DNA from: Ch67 sp041395845
GTDB lineage: Bacteria; Pseudomonadota; Gammaproteobacteria; Pseudomonadales; Ketobacteraceae
DNA: 64,000 nt
Assembly: GCA_041395845.1 (NCBI GenBank)
Contig: JAWKZS010000022.1
Span: forward strand, 9,159-73,158
Direction of reading: 5' to 3'
Part shown: positions 51,973 through 62,210 of the stretch, piece by piece
Layout: every line of letters begins with the position of its first letter
Position numbering within the stretch: the stretch's first letter is position 1
Notes under the pieces: generated by a model
Database searches by the model: none
What the model was told of the DNA's origin: nothing
Seen by the model: the letters and a program-made list of their open reading frames with translations, nothing else
Program-made: the position numbers and the translations under genes

Positions 51973-53378
51973 CCCGGCTCTGGCTCAACGGACGGGCCTG
52001 CAGCGCCGACGACAAGCCGCTGCTGGAGTTTTTGCGTCAGCAGCGGCAACTGCATGGCACCCGCGGCGCCTGTCATGAAGGCGACTGCGGTTCCTGCCAG
52101 ATTCTGTTGAGTGACAATCCGCTGGATGAACGGCCGCAGTTTCACGCTGTCACCAGTTGCCTGCTGCGAACTGCCGATCTGGAACAACACCATGTGGTGA
52201 CCATCGAAGGATTGCAGCATCTGCATTCACCCGCGACGGCACATCCGCTGATTCAATTGCTGGCGGATGCCGGCGCCAGCCAGTGCGGTTTCTGCAGTCC
52301 TGGCCTGGTGATGGCGCTGCTGAACTGGCTGCTCAACGGCACAACATTGGACACAACGGAAGGCGAGCACTGGATCAACGGCAATCTGTGTCGCTGCACT
52401 GGCTACATGGGTCAGCGCCGCGCCGTGCAACACCTGGTGCAGCGTGTTGCACCATCACTGCGAGAAAGTCCCTGGCGCCTGGGCACCCTGATTGACATGC
52501 GGTGGCTACCCGCCTGGATGCAGTTTCCCGATACCGGTTCAGCTGACGATCACGGTTTGGCTGACGATCACGATGCGGAAACGATGCCGGCGTTGCCCGC
52601 TGACACCATCGGCGGGGGCACCGACTACTGGCTGGAACACGACAGCGCACAGGCCTGCGCGAGCGTGCTCGCACCCTCCACGGAATGCGCCGCCCAGGTG
52701 GACAACGCGCTGCTGTACCTGAATGCACGCAGTCCGCTCCAGCAGGTCGCCACCACGTTGCAGCAGCTGGATCAGCTGCCGGTGTTTCAGTCTTTCACCG
52801 AAGCATTTGCGTCCATGCCCGTGCGTCAGCGCGCCACCCTCGGCGGCAATCTTGCCCATGCCTCGCCGGTGGCGGACAGCATTCCACTGCTGCTCGTGCT
52901 GGATGCCATGGTGCAAACCAGTCAGCGCACCCTGTCGGTTCACGAACTGTTCACCGGTTTCAAGCAAACAGCGTTGCAGGCGGGTGAAATCATCGAGTGG
53001 CTGCTGATTCCTTTGGCGGAACCGGACACAAGCGTGCAATTCGACAAAGTGAGTCGTCGCCCCCATACCGATATTGCGGTGGCCAACGCGGCCAGTTATT
53101 GGCGCGTGCGGGATGACAGAGTGATCGAAGCACGCATTGCCATCGGTGGCGCCAGCCCAATGCCGGTTCGCCTGTTCGCGCTGGAAAATGACCTGAAGAA
53201 CTTGCCCATTACGAGCGATATCACAACGCTGGTGAAATCCCGTCTACAGACAGCCATCAACCCGATTTCCGATGTGCGCGGCAGCGCGCAGTATCGCCGA
53301 CTGCTGGCACGTCAGCTGATACTCGCCCATTGGCAACAACTGCAACCGACACAGGAAAGACAGCATGTCCGTGCGTGA
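51969..53378 (+). CDS. xdhA: Xanthine dehydrogenase small subunit (FeS and FAD)
   Basis: 469 residues. Two [2Fe-2S] domains: ACHEGDCGSCQILL for the first, and QCGFCSPGLVMALL with CRCTGYMGQ for the second. The FAD domain follows with IGGGTDYW and RATLGGNLAHASPVAD. The linker near residue 192 has a repeated GCTGACGATCACG stretch encoding ADDHG/ADDHD. The enzyme oxidises hypoxanthine to urate together with XdhB. It overlaps ade by 4 bp and xdhB by 14 bp. Confidence 0.95.
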   Translation: MTRLWLNGRACSADDKPLLEFLRQQRQLHGTRGACHEGDCGSCQILLSDNPLDERPQFHAVTSCLLRTADLEQHHVVTIEGLQHLHSPATAHPLIQLLADAGASQCGFCSPGLVMALLNWLLNGTTLDTTEGEHWINGNLCRCTGYMGQRRAVQHLVQRVAPSLRESPWRLGTLIDMRWLPAWMQFPDTGSADDHGLADDHDAETMPALPADTIGGGTDYWLEHDSAQACASVLAPSTECAAQVDNALLYLNARSPLQQVATTLQQLDQLPVFQSFTEAFASMPVRQRATLGGNLAHASPVADSIPLLLVLDAMVQTSQRTLSVHELFTGFKQTALQAGEIIEWLLIPLAEPDTSVQFDKVSRRPHTDIAVANAASYWRVRDDRVIEARIAIGGASPMPVRLFALENDLKNLPITSDITTLVKSRLQTAINPISDVRGSAQYRRLLARQLILAHWQQLQPTQERQHVRA

Positions 53379-55617
53379 AAGCGAATTGCATCTGGCGGGC
53401 CTATCGCAGTACGTGGATGATCTGCCGGTGCCGGAACACTGTCTGTTTGCAGCAGTGGTGACCTCGCCGGTGGCCAACGGCATTCTGCATCACATCAACG
53501 CGGATGCGGCGCGTGCATTGGCCGGCGTTACCGTGATTACCGCTGCCGATATTCCCGGCCGCAATCAGGTGGGCGACATCCTGCCCGACGAACGTCTGCT
53601 GGCAGATTATCAGCTGAATTTTATCGGCAAACCGCTGGCATTGGTGCTGGCAGATTCGCAACAGATTGCCCGGCAGGCAGCACAACAGATCACGCTGGAT
53701 ATCGAAGCGCAGGAACCGATTCTCGATGTCCTGACTGCCTATCAGCGCAACAACACCTTCGGCGATGAACGCCAATTTCGCAAGGGTGATACCTCATGTG
53801 CATTCGCCGCAGCTGCCTGCATTGTGGAAGGCACCGTTGACACACCGGCACAGGAACATCTGTATTTTGAAACCCAGGCCACCCTGGCCATTCCACTCGA
53901 CGGCAACCGGCTGAAGCTGTACAGCGCCAGCCAGAATCCCGGTTCGATCCAGAAACTGTCGGCCCAGGTGTTGCAACTGGACATGAACCAGATCGAAGTA
54001 GAAGTGCCTCGCCTGGGCGGTGCCTTCGGCGGCAAGGAAGAACAGGCCAAGACCTGGGCCGTGCTCGCCGCGCTGGGCGCACATCTGACCCAACGCCCGG
54101 TGAAACTGGTACTCAACCGGCAGGAAGACATGCGCTGGACCGGCAAGCGTCATCCCTATCATGCGAAGTATCGGCTGGCGGCAGACAACGATGGCAACCT
54201 GCTGGCCTACGACGTGCAATTTCTGCAGGACGGTGGCGCAGTGGCGGATCTGTCCACCGCGATTCTGGAGCGCACGCTGTTTCACGCCACCAACGCTTAC
54301 GGCATTCCCAACGTGGATGTGAAAGCGGTGAGCTGTCGCACCCATCACCCGTCCAACACGGCCTTTCGTGGTTTTGGTGCGCCGCAGGCCATCTTCACCC
54401 TGGAATGCGCGCTGGATCATCTGAGCCAGACCCTGCAGCTGCCCCGCTGGCAACTGCAGCAACGCAATCTGCTGCAACCGGGTTACCGGTTTGACTACGG
54501 CATGACGGTAACAACGGCCGCCCTGCAGGAATGCTGGGACCGATTGTGGCAACATCGCAATCTGGCCCATCGTTTCGCTGCGGTGGCGCAGCATAATCAG
54601 CACGCGCCGCGCTTTCGCAAAGGCCTGGCCATCACGCCGCTGTGCTTCGGCATCGCCTTCACCGCGACCCATCTCAACCAGGCCAGCGTGAACGTGAACA
54701 TCTATCAGGATGGCAGTATCGGTATCGCCTGCAGCGCAGTGGAAATGGGTCAGGGCGTCAGTGAAAAGATGCGCGCCATTGTCGCCCGCTGTTTTGAATT
54801 GCCGCTGGAGCACATTCGCGTGGATTACACCAACAGCAGCAAGACGCCGAACATGTCAGCCACTGCAGCGAGCGTTGGCTCGGATCTCAGTGGCATGGCG
54901 GCGCTGCAGGCCTGCACCACGATCAAACAGCGGCTGCTGGAGTTCGCCGCTGCCCACTGGCAACAGGACGTTGCATTACTGCGCTGGGACAACGCCAAAT
55001 GCTTGCTGGCCGATGGCTCGATAATCGACTGGCACACGCTGATCACCACCGCGTATCTGCAACGCATTTCCCTGGCGGAACACGCCTATTACGCAACACC
55101 GGATCTGTATTTCGATCGCACACGCGAGCAGGGTTATCCCTTCGCTTATCACGTCTTCGGGGTCAGCGCGATCGACGTGACCGTGGATTGCCTGCTTGGC
55201 ACCTACACGGTGGATCAGGTGGACGTGGTGTACGATCTGGGACAATCACTCGACAACAACGTGGATCGCGGCCAGATGGAAGGCGGGCTGGTGCAGGGCA
55301 TTGGCTACAGCACGCTGGAGGAAATCCGCTGGGATGAGCAAGGCCACGTGCTCACGGACCGCTTTGCCACCTACAAGATTCCGGATCTGCTCAGCGCGCC
55401 GCGCATGCAGGTGGAATTCATCGCGTCTGCCAGCAATCCCCATGGCCCGTTCAGCGCCAAGGCCATCGGCGAGCCGCCGTTCCTGCTGGGACTCGGCGTG
55501 TATTTCGCGCTGGCCGACGCCATGCGCAGTTTCAATCCGGCAGCGCAGCTGGATTATCAACTGCCGCTGACACCGGAACGGGTATTGCTGGGGCTGTATC
55601 CTGATGCGCTGGTCTGA
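53365..55617 (+). CDS. xdhB: Xanthine dehydrogenase molybdenum subunit
   Basis: 750 residues. Conserved molybdopterin regions: RLGGAFGGKEEQA, TAFRGFGAPQAIF, VEMGQGVSEKM and the C-terminal GEPPFLLGLGVYFALADA whose Glu is catalytic. It carries the Mo site for hypoxanthine and xanthine oxidation. It is encoded with xdhA in a four-gene overlapping unit, but the MoCo-inserting xdhC is not in this window, so it must be elsewhere. Confidence 0.95.
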   Translation: MSVRESELHLAGLSQYVDDLPVPEHCLFAAVVTSPVANGILHHINADAARALAGVTVITAADIPGRNQVGDILPDERLLADYQLNFIGKPLALVLADSQQIARQAAQQITLDIEAQEPILDVLTAYQRNNTFGDERQFRKGDTSCAFAAAACIVEGTVDTPAQEHLYFETQATLAIPLDGNRLKLYSASQNPGSIQKLSAQVLQLDMNQIEVEVPRLGGAFGGKEEQAKTWAVLAALGAHLTQRPVKLVLNRQEDMRWTGKRHPYHAKYRLAADNDGNLLAYDVQFLQDGGAVADLSTAILERTLFHATNAYGIPNVDVKAVSCRTHHPSNTAFRGFGAPQAIFTLECALDHLSQTLQLPRWQLQQRNLLQPGYRFDYGMTVTTAALQECWDRLWQHRNLAHRFAAVAQHNQHAPRFRKGLAITPLCFGIAFTATHLNQASVNVNIYQDGSIGIACSAVEMGQGVSEKMRAIVARCFELPLEHIRVDYTNSSKTPNMSATAASVGSDLSGMAALQACTTIKQRLLEFAAAHWQQDVALLRWDNAKCLLADGSIIDWHTLITTAYLQRISLAEHAYYATPDLYFDRTREQGYPFAYHVFGVSAIDVTVDCLLGTYTVDQVDVVYDLGQSLDNNVDRGQMEGGLVQGIGYSTLEEIRWDEQGHVLTDRFATYKIPDLLSAPRMQVEFIASASNPHGPFSAKAIGEPPFLLGLGVYFALADAMRSFNPAAQLDYQLPLTPERVLLGLYPDALV

Positions 55618-56110
55618 ACTGTATTCACGCCGTGACCTGCTCACCGGGCTGGTGATTTACGGCAGTGGCGATGCCATCGCCGCGCTACTGACAGACCAGT
55701 TCAGTGTGCAGCGTGCATTGGGTATGGCGCTGATCGGCGCCCTGCTGTACGGCCTGGAAATTCCCCACTACTTTCGCTGGGTCGCCCGTGTTGCCGCGCC
55801 GCATCCCCGTGGCCGCGCCATTCTGATTCGCACTGGCCTCGCCATGCTCTATTTCAATCCACTCTGGGTGGCACGACACCTGGCGCTGATTGCCCTGCTG
55901 CAAGGCCGGGTCGATAGCATTGGCCTGTCACTGCTGCTCACCGCGACGCAGAGTTTTCTCAGCGCGATTCCGATCACCGTCAGTGCCAATCTGCTGATCC
56001 AGAATGTGCTGCCGCTGCACTACCGCTTTCTTGGCAGCGCGCTGTTTTCCTGCTTCATGGCCATGTACTACCCACTGGTGGCGCGCTTTTTCACACCGCT
56101 GACAAACTGA
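55604..56110 (+). CDS. Mpv17/PMP22-like membrane protein
   Basis: 168 residues, overlapping xdhB by 14 bp, so translationally coupled. About four hydrophobic segments. The N-terminal part (VIYGSGDAIAALLTDQFSVQRALGMALIGALLYG) and the C-terminal SANLLIQNVLPLHYRFLGSALFSC resemble Mpv17/PMP22 proteins: GD near the start, an ALIG-GP-like turn, and N(F/I)xxxPLHYR. Mpv17 proteins are eukaryotic mitochondrial and peroxisomal channel-like proteins with few bacterial members. Coupling to xanthine dehydrogenase suggests a role in purine or solute movement. Assignment is by motif only. Confidence 0.6.
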   Translation: MRWSELYSRRDLLTGLVIYGSGDAIAALLTDQFSVQRALGMALIGALLYGLEIPHYFRWVARVAAPHPRGRAILIRTGLAMLYFNPLWVARHLALIALLQGRVDSIGLSLLLTATQSFLSAIPITVSANLLIQNVLPLHYRFLGSALFSCFMAMYYPLVARFFTPLTN

Positions 56111-56176
56111 CAGACAAACGGTAGCGGTGGTACACAACTTGCTGCAATGACAGACCACATGTCGAGGTCTGTCATC

Positions 56177-56518
56177 ATGTTGCGAACCATCCTGATTTCA
56201 TTGCTCTGCGGTACTGTGCTTACTGCCTGTTCCGACGAATCCGCTGCCCCCGCTCCACTGTCGCCCGCGCTGGAGCAGGGTAAAGCCGTGGTACAGGGAC
56301 TGTGTATCAACTGCCACGGCCAGGGCATCAACAATGCACCGATCCTGGGCAATCCGAAAATGTGGGAAAAGCGTATCGCCCAGGGGGAAGAAGTACTCAT
56401 CGGCCATGCCCTCAACGGCTTCAACATGATGCCGCCCAGGGGTGGCAATCCGGCGCTCACTGACGAGCAGATCCAGCGTGCGGTGCAGTACATGATCAGC
56501 CTGGTGCCGGCTTCGTAG
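56177..56518 (+). CDS. Lipoprotein c-type cytochrome
   Basis: 113 residues from ATG 56177 with GAGG upstream; ATGs at 56147 and 56159 are less likely. The lipobox LCGTVLTAC places a lipid anchor. One heme motif CINCHGQ and the downstream MMPPRGGN methionine ligand are typical of class I, c5-like cytochromes. Likely periplasmic electron carrier. It follows the purine operon by 66 bp, with no terminator seen, so it could be part of it. Confidence 0.85.
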   Translation: MLRTILISLLCGTVLTACSDESAAPAPLSPALEQGKAVVQGLCINCHGQGINNAPILGNPKMWEKRIAQGEEVLIGHALNGFNMMPPRGGNPALTDEQIQRAVQYMISLVPAS

Positions 56519-56629
56519 CGCTGTCCGCTGGCTGGCGATGGCAAACCGTTATCGAGGCTGCCAGCGCAAGGCAGATAGTTTTTCGTTAGCCTGTTAAGAT
56601 CGGCGGGCACATTCACAAGGATGTCTGTC

Positions 56630-57583
56630 ATGACTGATCCCCTGCGCCCGAAACCGATTCCGGCCAACGCCCGCTGCGCCATCTGCGAAGCACCCATGCC
56701 TGTCGCCGATCTGCTGCTGCAGAAAGCCGCACCCTATGTCGTGTGTCGACAGTTTGATTGTCAGCGCCTGATTCAGCAGCTGCCCCGCATGAATACACCC
56801 CAGTTCAATGCCCTGCTGGCGTTCCATCGCCGCCAGTTGGCGGAGCGTCGGGAGCGGGAACAGGCACGCCAACACCATCAACAGCAGGTCGAAGCGAACG
56901 AAGCAGCAGACAACCAGGCACTGCTTGAAGCGTTCGTGGCACAGCATCCCGACCTCCCCGCTCCGCCGGACATAATGCCGCTGCCCAAGGGCATCAACAC
57001 ACTCACGCCCGTCAGTCCGGAACGACGCACCCGCTTTCTGCAGCATCTGGAGCAGGCACTGGCAGAGGCCACCGCCTGTGCAAACGTGAACGAATTACCC
57101 CAGGATCAGCATTTCGTCGCGCACGAACGGCGCGTCAAACAGGATGCGCTGCTGGCCAGTTTGCCACGACTGCAATCCCTGAGCGATCAGCTATGCACAT
57201 TGTGTCAGGGTGGCTGTTGCAGCGAAGGCGCCGATCACGCCTATCTGAGCGCTGTGTCGCTACGCCGCCAGCTGGATGCCGATCCCGCACTGACAGCCGC
57301 CACGCTGGCACAACAGTATCGTGATCATATTCCAGCGGCCGCCATGGATAACGCCTGTCTGTTCCAGACCGAATCCGGCTGCAACCTGCCGCGCGCATTG
57401 CGCTCGGATGTGTGCAATCATTTTTACTGCACGCCCCTGCAACAGTTGCAGCAGCAATGGCAGCGCGAACCTCCGCAGCGACTGCTGGTGATTCAGCGCA
57501 ACAACACCTGGTGGAACCGTTATGACTGCGACGAAAAAAATCCGCTGGTGGGTACGATGCTCATTCCGGTGGTGCAGGAATAG
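56630..57583 (+). CDS. Cysteine-cluster (YkgJ-like) protein
   Basis: 317 residues from ATG 56630, where AAGG lies 9 bases upstream. An N-terminal zinc-finger-like CAICEAPM and CRQFDC (about 19-50), a helical Gln-rich middle (HRRQLAERREREQARQHH), then a YkgJ-like cysteine cluster: CTLCQGGCC, CLFQTESGCNLP and VCNHFYC (about 190-270). YkgJ/UPF0153 proteins bind a metal or FeS cluster; the function is not known. The size is larger than most members because of the N-terminal module. Confidence 0.78.
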   Translation: MTDPLRPKPIPANARCAICEAPMPVADLLLQKAAPYVVCRQFDCQRLIQQLPRMNTPQFNALLAFHRRQLAERREREQARQHHQQQVEANEAADNQALLEAFVAQHPDLPAPPDIMPLPKGINTLTPVSPERRTRFLQHLEQALAEATACANVNELPQDQHFVAHERRVKQDALLASLPRLQSLSDQLCTLCQGGCCSEGADHAYLSAVSLRRQLDADPALTAATLAQQYRDHIPAAAMDNACLFQTESGCNLPRALRSDVCNHFYCTPLQQLQQQWQREPPQRLLVIQRNNTWWNRYDCDEKNPLVGTMLIPVVQE

Positions 57584-57679
57584 CGATCTGCGGATTCCAG
57601 GACTGCGCCGAAGCCGCTGCTGCCGACACCACATTGGCGTTCAGCAACAGCGGCTGCGACTGGCTATTAATGAAGGGCA

Positions 57680-59943
57680 TCAAAGCCGTGCCAGCACCGC
57701 CGGCGGCACCACAAAATACAGACGGGCATTGCGATCCTGTGGCGTACCCTCGGCATTGACCAGGGCGTCTTCGCCACTGAACGACGCCTCCAGCACGGTT
57801 TCCACATAGGACAGGAAACGGCCACGGTTGCTGATATGCAGCGGACTGTCGGTTTCGTGATTGAGCATGGTGCTGACAATCACACCGGTACCGGTTTCGG
57901 CATTCACCTGCACGTCCAGCATGCGGAACTGCTGCGGCCAGTTCACCATGGAACCGGATTCGATTTCCCAATAGCTGTGCGCCGCGTCCACACCGGGGCG
58001 CGGACGGATTTTCTGGTAGTGGGTGTGCGCCACCAGATGGGCAATCACGTTCGGATACTGGTTCAGCGTATTCACCAGCAGCAGGCCGTTCATGATGATG
58101 TTGTCGGGACGGTGATGGCTGCTCACGATCACCAGCTGACCTTCTGCAACGGCGGCATCCAGTTCCCGCTTCAGCCAGGCGATATCCTGCAATGTCAGCC
58201 AGCCCTCGGGGCCCAGGGTGGAATTGGTATCCAGCGCCAGATGGCGGATCAGCCCGTTCTCGCTGGTGAACTGATAATGCTGACGAGCGCCCAGCGTACC
58301 GTGCTGGTCAATCACATGCTGCATGCCATGACCGGCGGGCAGCGACGTCGAATTGAACATTTCAGTGGCGATCTCTTCAGGATTCATGACGCGGCGATCA
58401 TCATCGGGCGCAATGTAAAAACTCTGCGCATCAAACAGATGCTGCAGAAAACCCGCCAGACTCGGACTGTAACCCAGCCAGTTCACATTGCCGGTGGCGA
58501 TGTCATCGAAAAATTCCCGGGTGCCACCACGGATCTGCCGGCCGAAAAGATTCAGCGGTTCATCGGTGATGGGAATATTCCCCAGCACCAGACCATCGTG
58601 ATTGCCCGGCACGTAGTACCAGGGAATCGACGCCTGCTCGCCAACACCGTTCAATCCCAGCGCCTGGAAACCATCATAGGTATCGTTGGGCTTGCCATCG
58701 CTGAACGTACCGGGAATCGGATCATCATCAATACCGCTGTCCGGATTCACCCAGTTGCCATCCAGCACATCGATACCATGACGCACTTCGTTGTACTGGC
58801 TGATATCGGCAAAATCCCCGGTAAACACCGCCATTTCCACCGGCACGCCGGAATCGCTTTCATAGCTGCGCAGGGTGCGCACCATGTCGTCCACCTGATA
58901 GGTGATATGGGCACTGGCGGGATAGTAGGCCGCCGGAATCAGGAACTTGATCAGATTGACGTTGAGCGGGCTTTCCTCGTCACGCATCTGGAAATCGCTC
59001 ATCACCGCAAAATGCTGCACGCGCTGCCAGTCACCGGCGCCGGCGGATACAAAATCCGTGCGCTCCACATGCGGCGCATCCGGGCCAATCTGCGCCACCC
59101 GCTGCTTGTACATCACGTACAGATCCAGCAGGGAGCCGGATGCCGACGGCTCCAGTACCAGCGGCGTGTTGGTGGCAGAGAAAATGAATTCCAGCGGCGA
59201 TGCGTTGGCCTTCACCGTGTTCTGCAACATCAGATCGAACACTGCAGCCGCTTCGGTTTCAATATCCGGAAACGCTGCGCGCTGTAATGGCGTGGTCACC
59301 GGATAGGTGTAACGGGCCAGGGATTTCTGTGCCAGCAACGTGGATTGCTGGGCATAGGCTTTCGGCAGAATCTCACGCACGCTGTGTTCAAACACGGTGA
59401 CATGATCGGTGCTGGCCAGGCTGGTGCCGAGCACCGCTTCAGCCGCAATCGCAAACGCTGCCGGGCTCTGGGCAAAATCCAGGGTCACACCCCGGGCCGC
59501 GGAATGAATCGAGGTGGTGATCATCACACCGTTCGCCGGTGCCTGATCGTAATCCAGGGTCAGCAGAAAGCGGGCGATGTTCTGGGCCTGATCCGCATTA
59601 CCCCCTGCCAGATCTGCCAGCGACAGTACCGCACCACCACGGGCAGACCCCACCAGAATATCACCCACAAAAAACTGCACGGTTTCACCGCTGCGATAGC
59701 GGAACTGGCCGCGATCACTGGTGTAGCCGCTGGCAGAGGCGGTTTCATACGGATACCCTGCACCCCGGCCAGCTGGCCTGTCTGCAGACTGGAAGAGGTA
59801 TCGGCAGGCGCCGACGGTACTGTCGGTGCCGGCGCGGACAACGCCGCATCCTCGGAAGACTGACCGGAAGAGCTGCCACAGGCAGCAAGGGCGAAAGCTG
59901 ACAGCAGCAGTGAACTGGTACGAAGCAGACGGAAATCGTTCAT
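57680..59943 (-). pseudogene. Metallophosphoesterase lipoprotein, frameshifted near 59756
   Basis: Reconstructed length about 754 residues. ATG 59943 begins a lipoprotein signal (LLSAFALAAC) and the frame runs to VQG near 59756, where the reading shifts: the continuing frame would read GYPYETASASGYTSDRGQF, typical of this family's N-terminal beta domain. A missing base in the CCC run at 59756-59758 explains it. The long frame then runs to 57680 with calcineurin-like motifs: VMSDFQMRDEE, FTGDFADIS, YVPGNHDG, VSSHHRPDN and HLVAHTHYQK. A further frame extension past 57680 (PFINSQSQPLLLNANVV) suggests a second shift near 57675. Likely a periplasmic phosphatase. Frameshifts may be sequencing errors. 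Confidence 0.75.
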
Positions 59944-60179
59944 GGCAACTTTAAGACACACAAAATTTACTGTTATTATGGAATGGTTGTGTATAAATCA
60001 GCCGGATAAGGCTATCACGGCCGCCGTCATAATACTGTAACCAAGGGTGGCTTTGCAAGCGTACCAAATTCGGTTCGGGCGCAGCCAACAGGGATTGATT
60101 GCCATCATTGTAACGTCAGCCGTTATACCGAAGTCGTCGCCCCTGGTCCTGAACGGGCGCCGGTTTGCGGGAATCCTCC

Positions 60180-61082
60180 ATGCTGTTGTCAGACCAACGA
60201 ACGCCCTTCACGCCGAGACTGCCGATCAGGCTTCTTCATGAAAGCCTGGGCGCCATCCTCGACGCCATTGATGCGCTGGTGTATGTCACCGACATGGACA
60301 CCCACGAAATCATTTTCATCAATCAATATGGGCGCACTATCTGGGGTAACGTCGTCGGCCAGCGTTGCTGGAGCGCCCTGCAAAGCGGCCAGAACGGCCC
60401 CTGCGATTTCTGCACCAATGCCCAGCTGGTGGACAACGACGGCCAACCTTCGGGTGTCGTGGTCTGGGAATTCCAGAACACGGTCGACAAACGCTGGTAC
60501 CAGTGCCGCGACCAGGCCATTCCCTGGATCAACGGCAAACTGGCCCGCATCGAAATCGCCACCGACATCACCGATCTCAAGAACAGCGCGTTCAAGCCCT
60601 GAAGGAAGCCAAGCAGCAGGCCGAAGATCTGTCCCGCACCGATGAACTGACCGTATCAAGAACCGCCGCGCGCTGTTTGACGACGCCCACATGCTGTCTT
60701 CAACCTGGTCGCGGCGTTATGGCACGCCCATGGCAGCGTCGCCATTCTCGACATGGATCACTTCAAGTACGTCAATGATACCTTTCTGGCCACCACATCG
60801 GTGACAAGGTGCCAGGAAGTCACCCGCACCATTCAGGCCAATATCCGCGAAGTGGACGTGTTCGGTCGGCTGGGGGCGAGGAATTCGGTACAGATACTGC
60901 CAGGCGTGCAACCCTGCCACGCCGCCGAGATGCTCAATCGCTTGCGAATGGTGATCAACCAGCTGGATTTCCGGCCCCACCAGGGCCCCGCGTCGGTTTC
61001 CGCCAGCATCGGCATGGCCACCTTCACCGGAGACCACGCCAGCTTCGACAGCCTGCTGGAGCAGGCGGACCGACGCCTTTGA
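60180..61082 (+). pseudogene. PAS-GGDEF diguanylate cyclase, multiply frameshifted
   Basis: From ATG 60180 an intact frame (140 residues) encodes a PAS domain with the LQSGQNGPCDFCTNAQL motif, ending at 60602. The cyclase follows only in alternating frames: LKEAKQQAEDLSRTDELT, then IKNRRALFDDAHML, FNLVAA, VAILDMDHFKYVNDT, GHHIGDK, a GGEEFG motif read in another frame near 60872, and AEMLNRLRMVINQLDF to the end at 61082. About seven shifts between 60585 and 60890. Because the motifs are intact, this is a c-di-GMP synthase broken by indels, likely by sequence error. If intact, it would make c-di-GMP near the LapD-type receptor. Confidence 0.7.
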
Positions 61083-61153
61083 GGAAGCTGGCACAAGCCG
61101 ACGTAACCGGGTCGTTACCCTGGATTGCCCATCGGAAACGACCTGAACCCCGA

Positions 61154-62147
61154 TCAACCCTGCTCGAGCAAACGCCGCAGATCGATGATGGCGGCATTGG
61201 CGCGGGAAATGTAATTCGCCATCACCAGAGAATGGTTGGCCAGCATGCCAAAACCGGAACCGTTCAGGATCATCGGGCTCATCACCGGCTGCTGGGAGGC
61301 TTCCAGTTCACGAATGATCTGCCGCAGCGGCACCATGCATTTTTCTTTGCCAGTACATCGCGGAAATCGATCTCGATGGCATAGAGCAGGTGAACCAGGG
61401 CGTAGGATGCACCACGCGCCTCATGAAGACGTCATCCAGTTCCAGAAACCGGTCTGGACCCTGACTTCTGCCGAGACGCCGGGCCGCGCATCGCTGGAGT
61501 TATCGGCACTCAGCCGCTCCTTTGCCCACACTGGCACTGAGGCGCTGGGACAGACTGCCCAGACGGGTTTCCACATCCGCCAGCCAGTTGCGCAGGTTGT
61601 CGGCGCGGGCGTAGAACTGGCCGGAGCCATTCTCGCGACTCAGCAGACCCGACTGGTAGCGCGTTGCAGATACTGCATGCCACGGCGGGTATTCAGATTC
61701 GGTGGACGGGAACCAGAAGCTGCTGCTGTCGAAGTTGAACTGGGGCTCCGCGATGGCCAGGTCAGCATTTTCCATCGAGGTGGACTGGGAGCGGGCGATG
61801 TCCTTGCGCAGGGAACGGGTCATGTCCCGGATCTGCACCAGCACACCGAATTCCCAGTTGGGCACGTTATCCAGCCAGATGCCGGGGGGCGTGATGTCGT
61901 TGGTCAGATAGCCGCCGGGCTTGTCCAGCAACTGCCTGGACAAGCGAATCAGGGTCGACGTGGTGGCAAAGCCGGGCACCATCTGCTTGCCGGTGCTCGC
62001 CAGGTCTACTTCCACTGCGGAACGCACATCCCACAGATCCGGTTCATCGCTCCAGAAAATCCCCAGTCCAATGGTGGCCAGCAGATAGATGGCGATCACA
62101 CCACCGATGATTTTCCCCAGCATGCTTTTATTTTCCAGCGTGTCCAA
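61154..62147 (-). pseudogene. DUF2333 family membrane protein, frameshifted
   Basis: The intact N-terminal part (62147 or ATG 62123 down to about 61500) reads KIIGGVIAIYLLATIGLGIFWS as an anchor, then EVDLASTGKQMVPGFATT, NDITPPGIWLDNVPNWEFG and VLVQIRDMTRSLRKDIARSQS, typical of DUF2333. The C-terminal part appears in other frames: RLSADNSSDARPGVSAEVRVQTGFW, ELDDVF, ASYALVHLLYAIEIDFRDVLAKK, then MVPLRQIIRELEASQQPVM, ending at stop 61154. At least four single-base shifts (near 61495, 61432, 61405 and 61337) are needed. DUF2333 function is unknown. Probably sequencing errors rather than decay. Confidence 0.75.
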
Positions 62148-62210
62148 GCGTTTCCTCGATCTGACGTAAGTCCATTAACGTACCCGTTTAGGCGTGCCCC
62201 TGCAACTTGC

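Noticed and set aside
59560..59680. Independent start of the metallophosphoesterase at position 59680
   Set aside because: That Met lies inside the conserved N-terminal domain; the lipoprotein signal at 59943 belongs to the same protein once a missing base near 59756 is allowed for.
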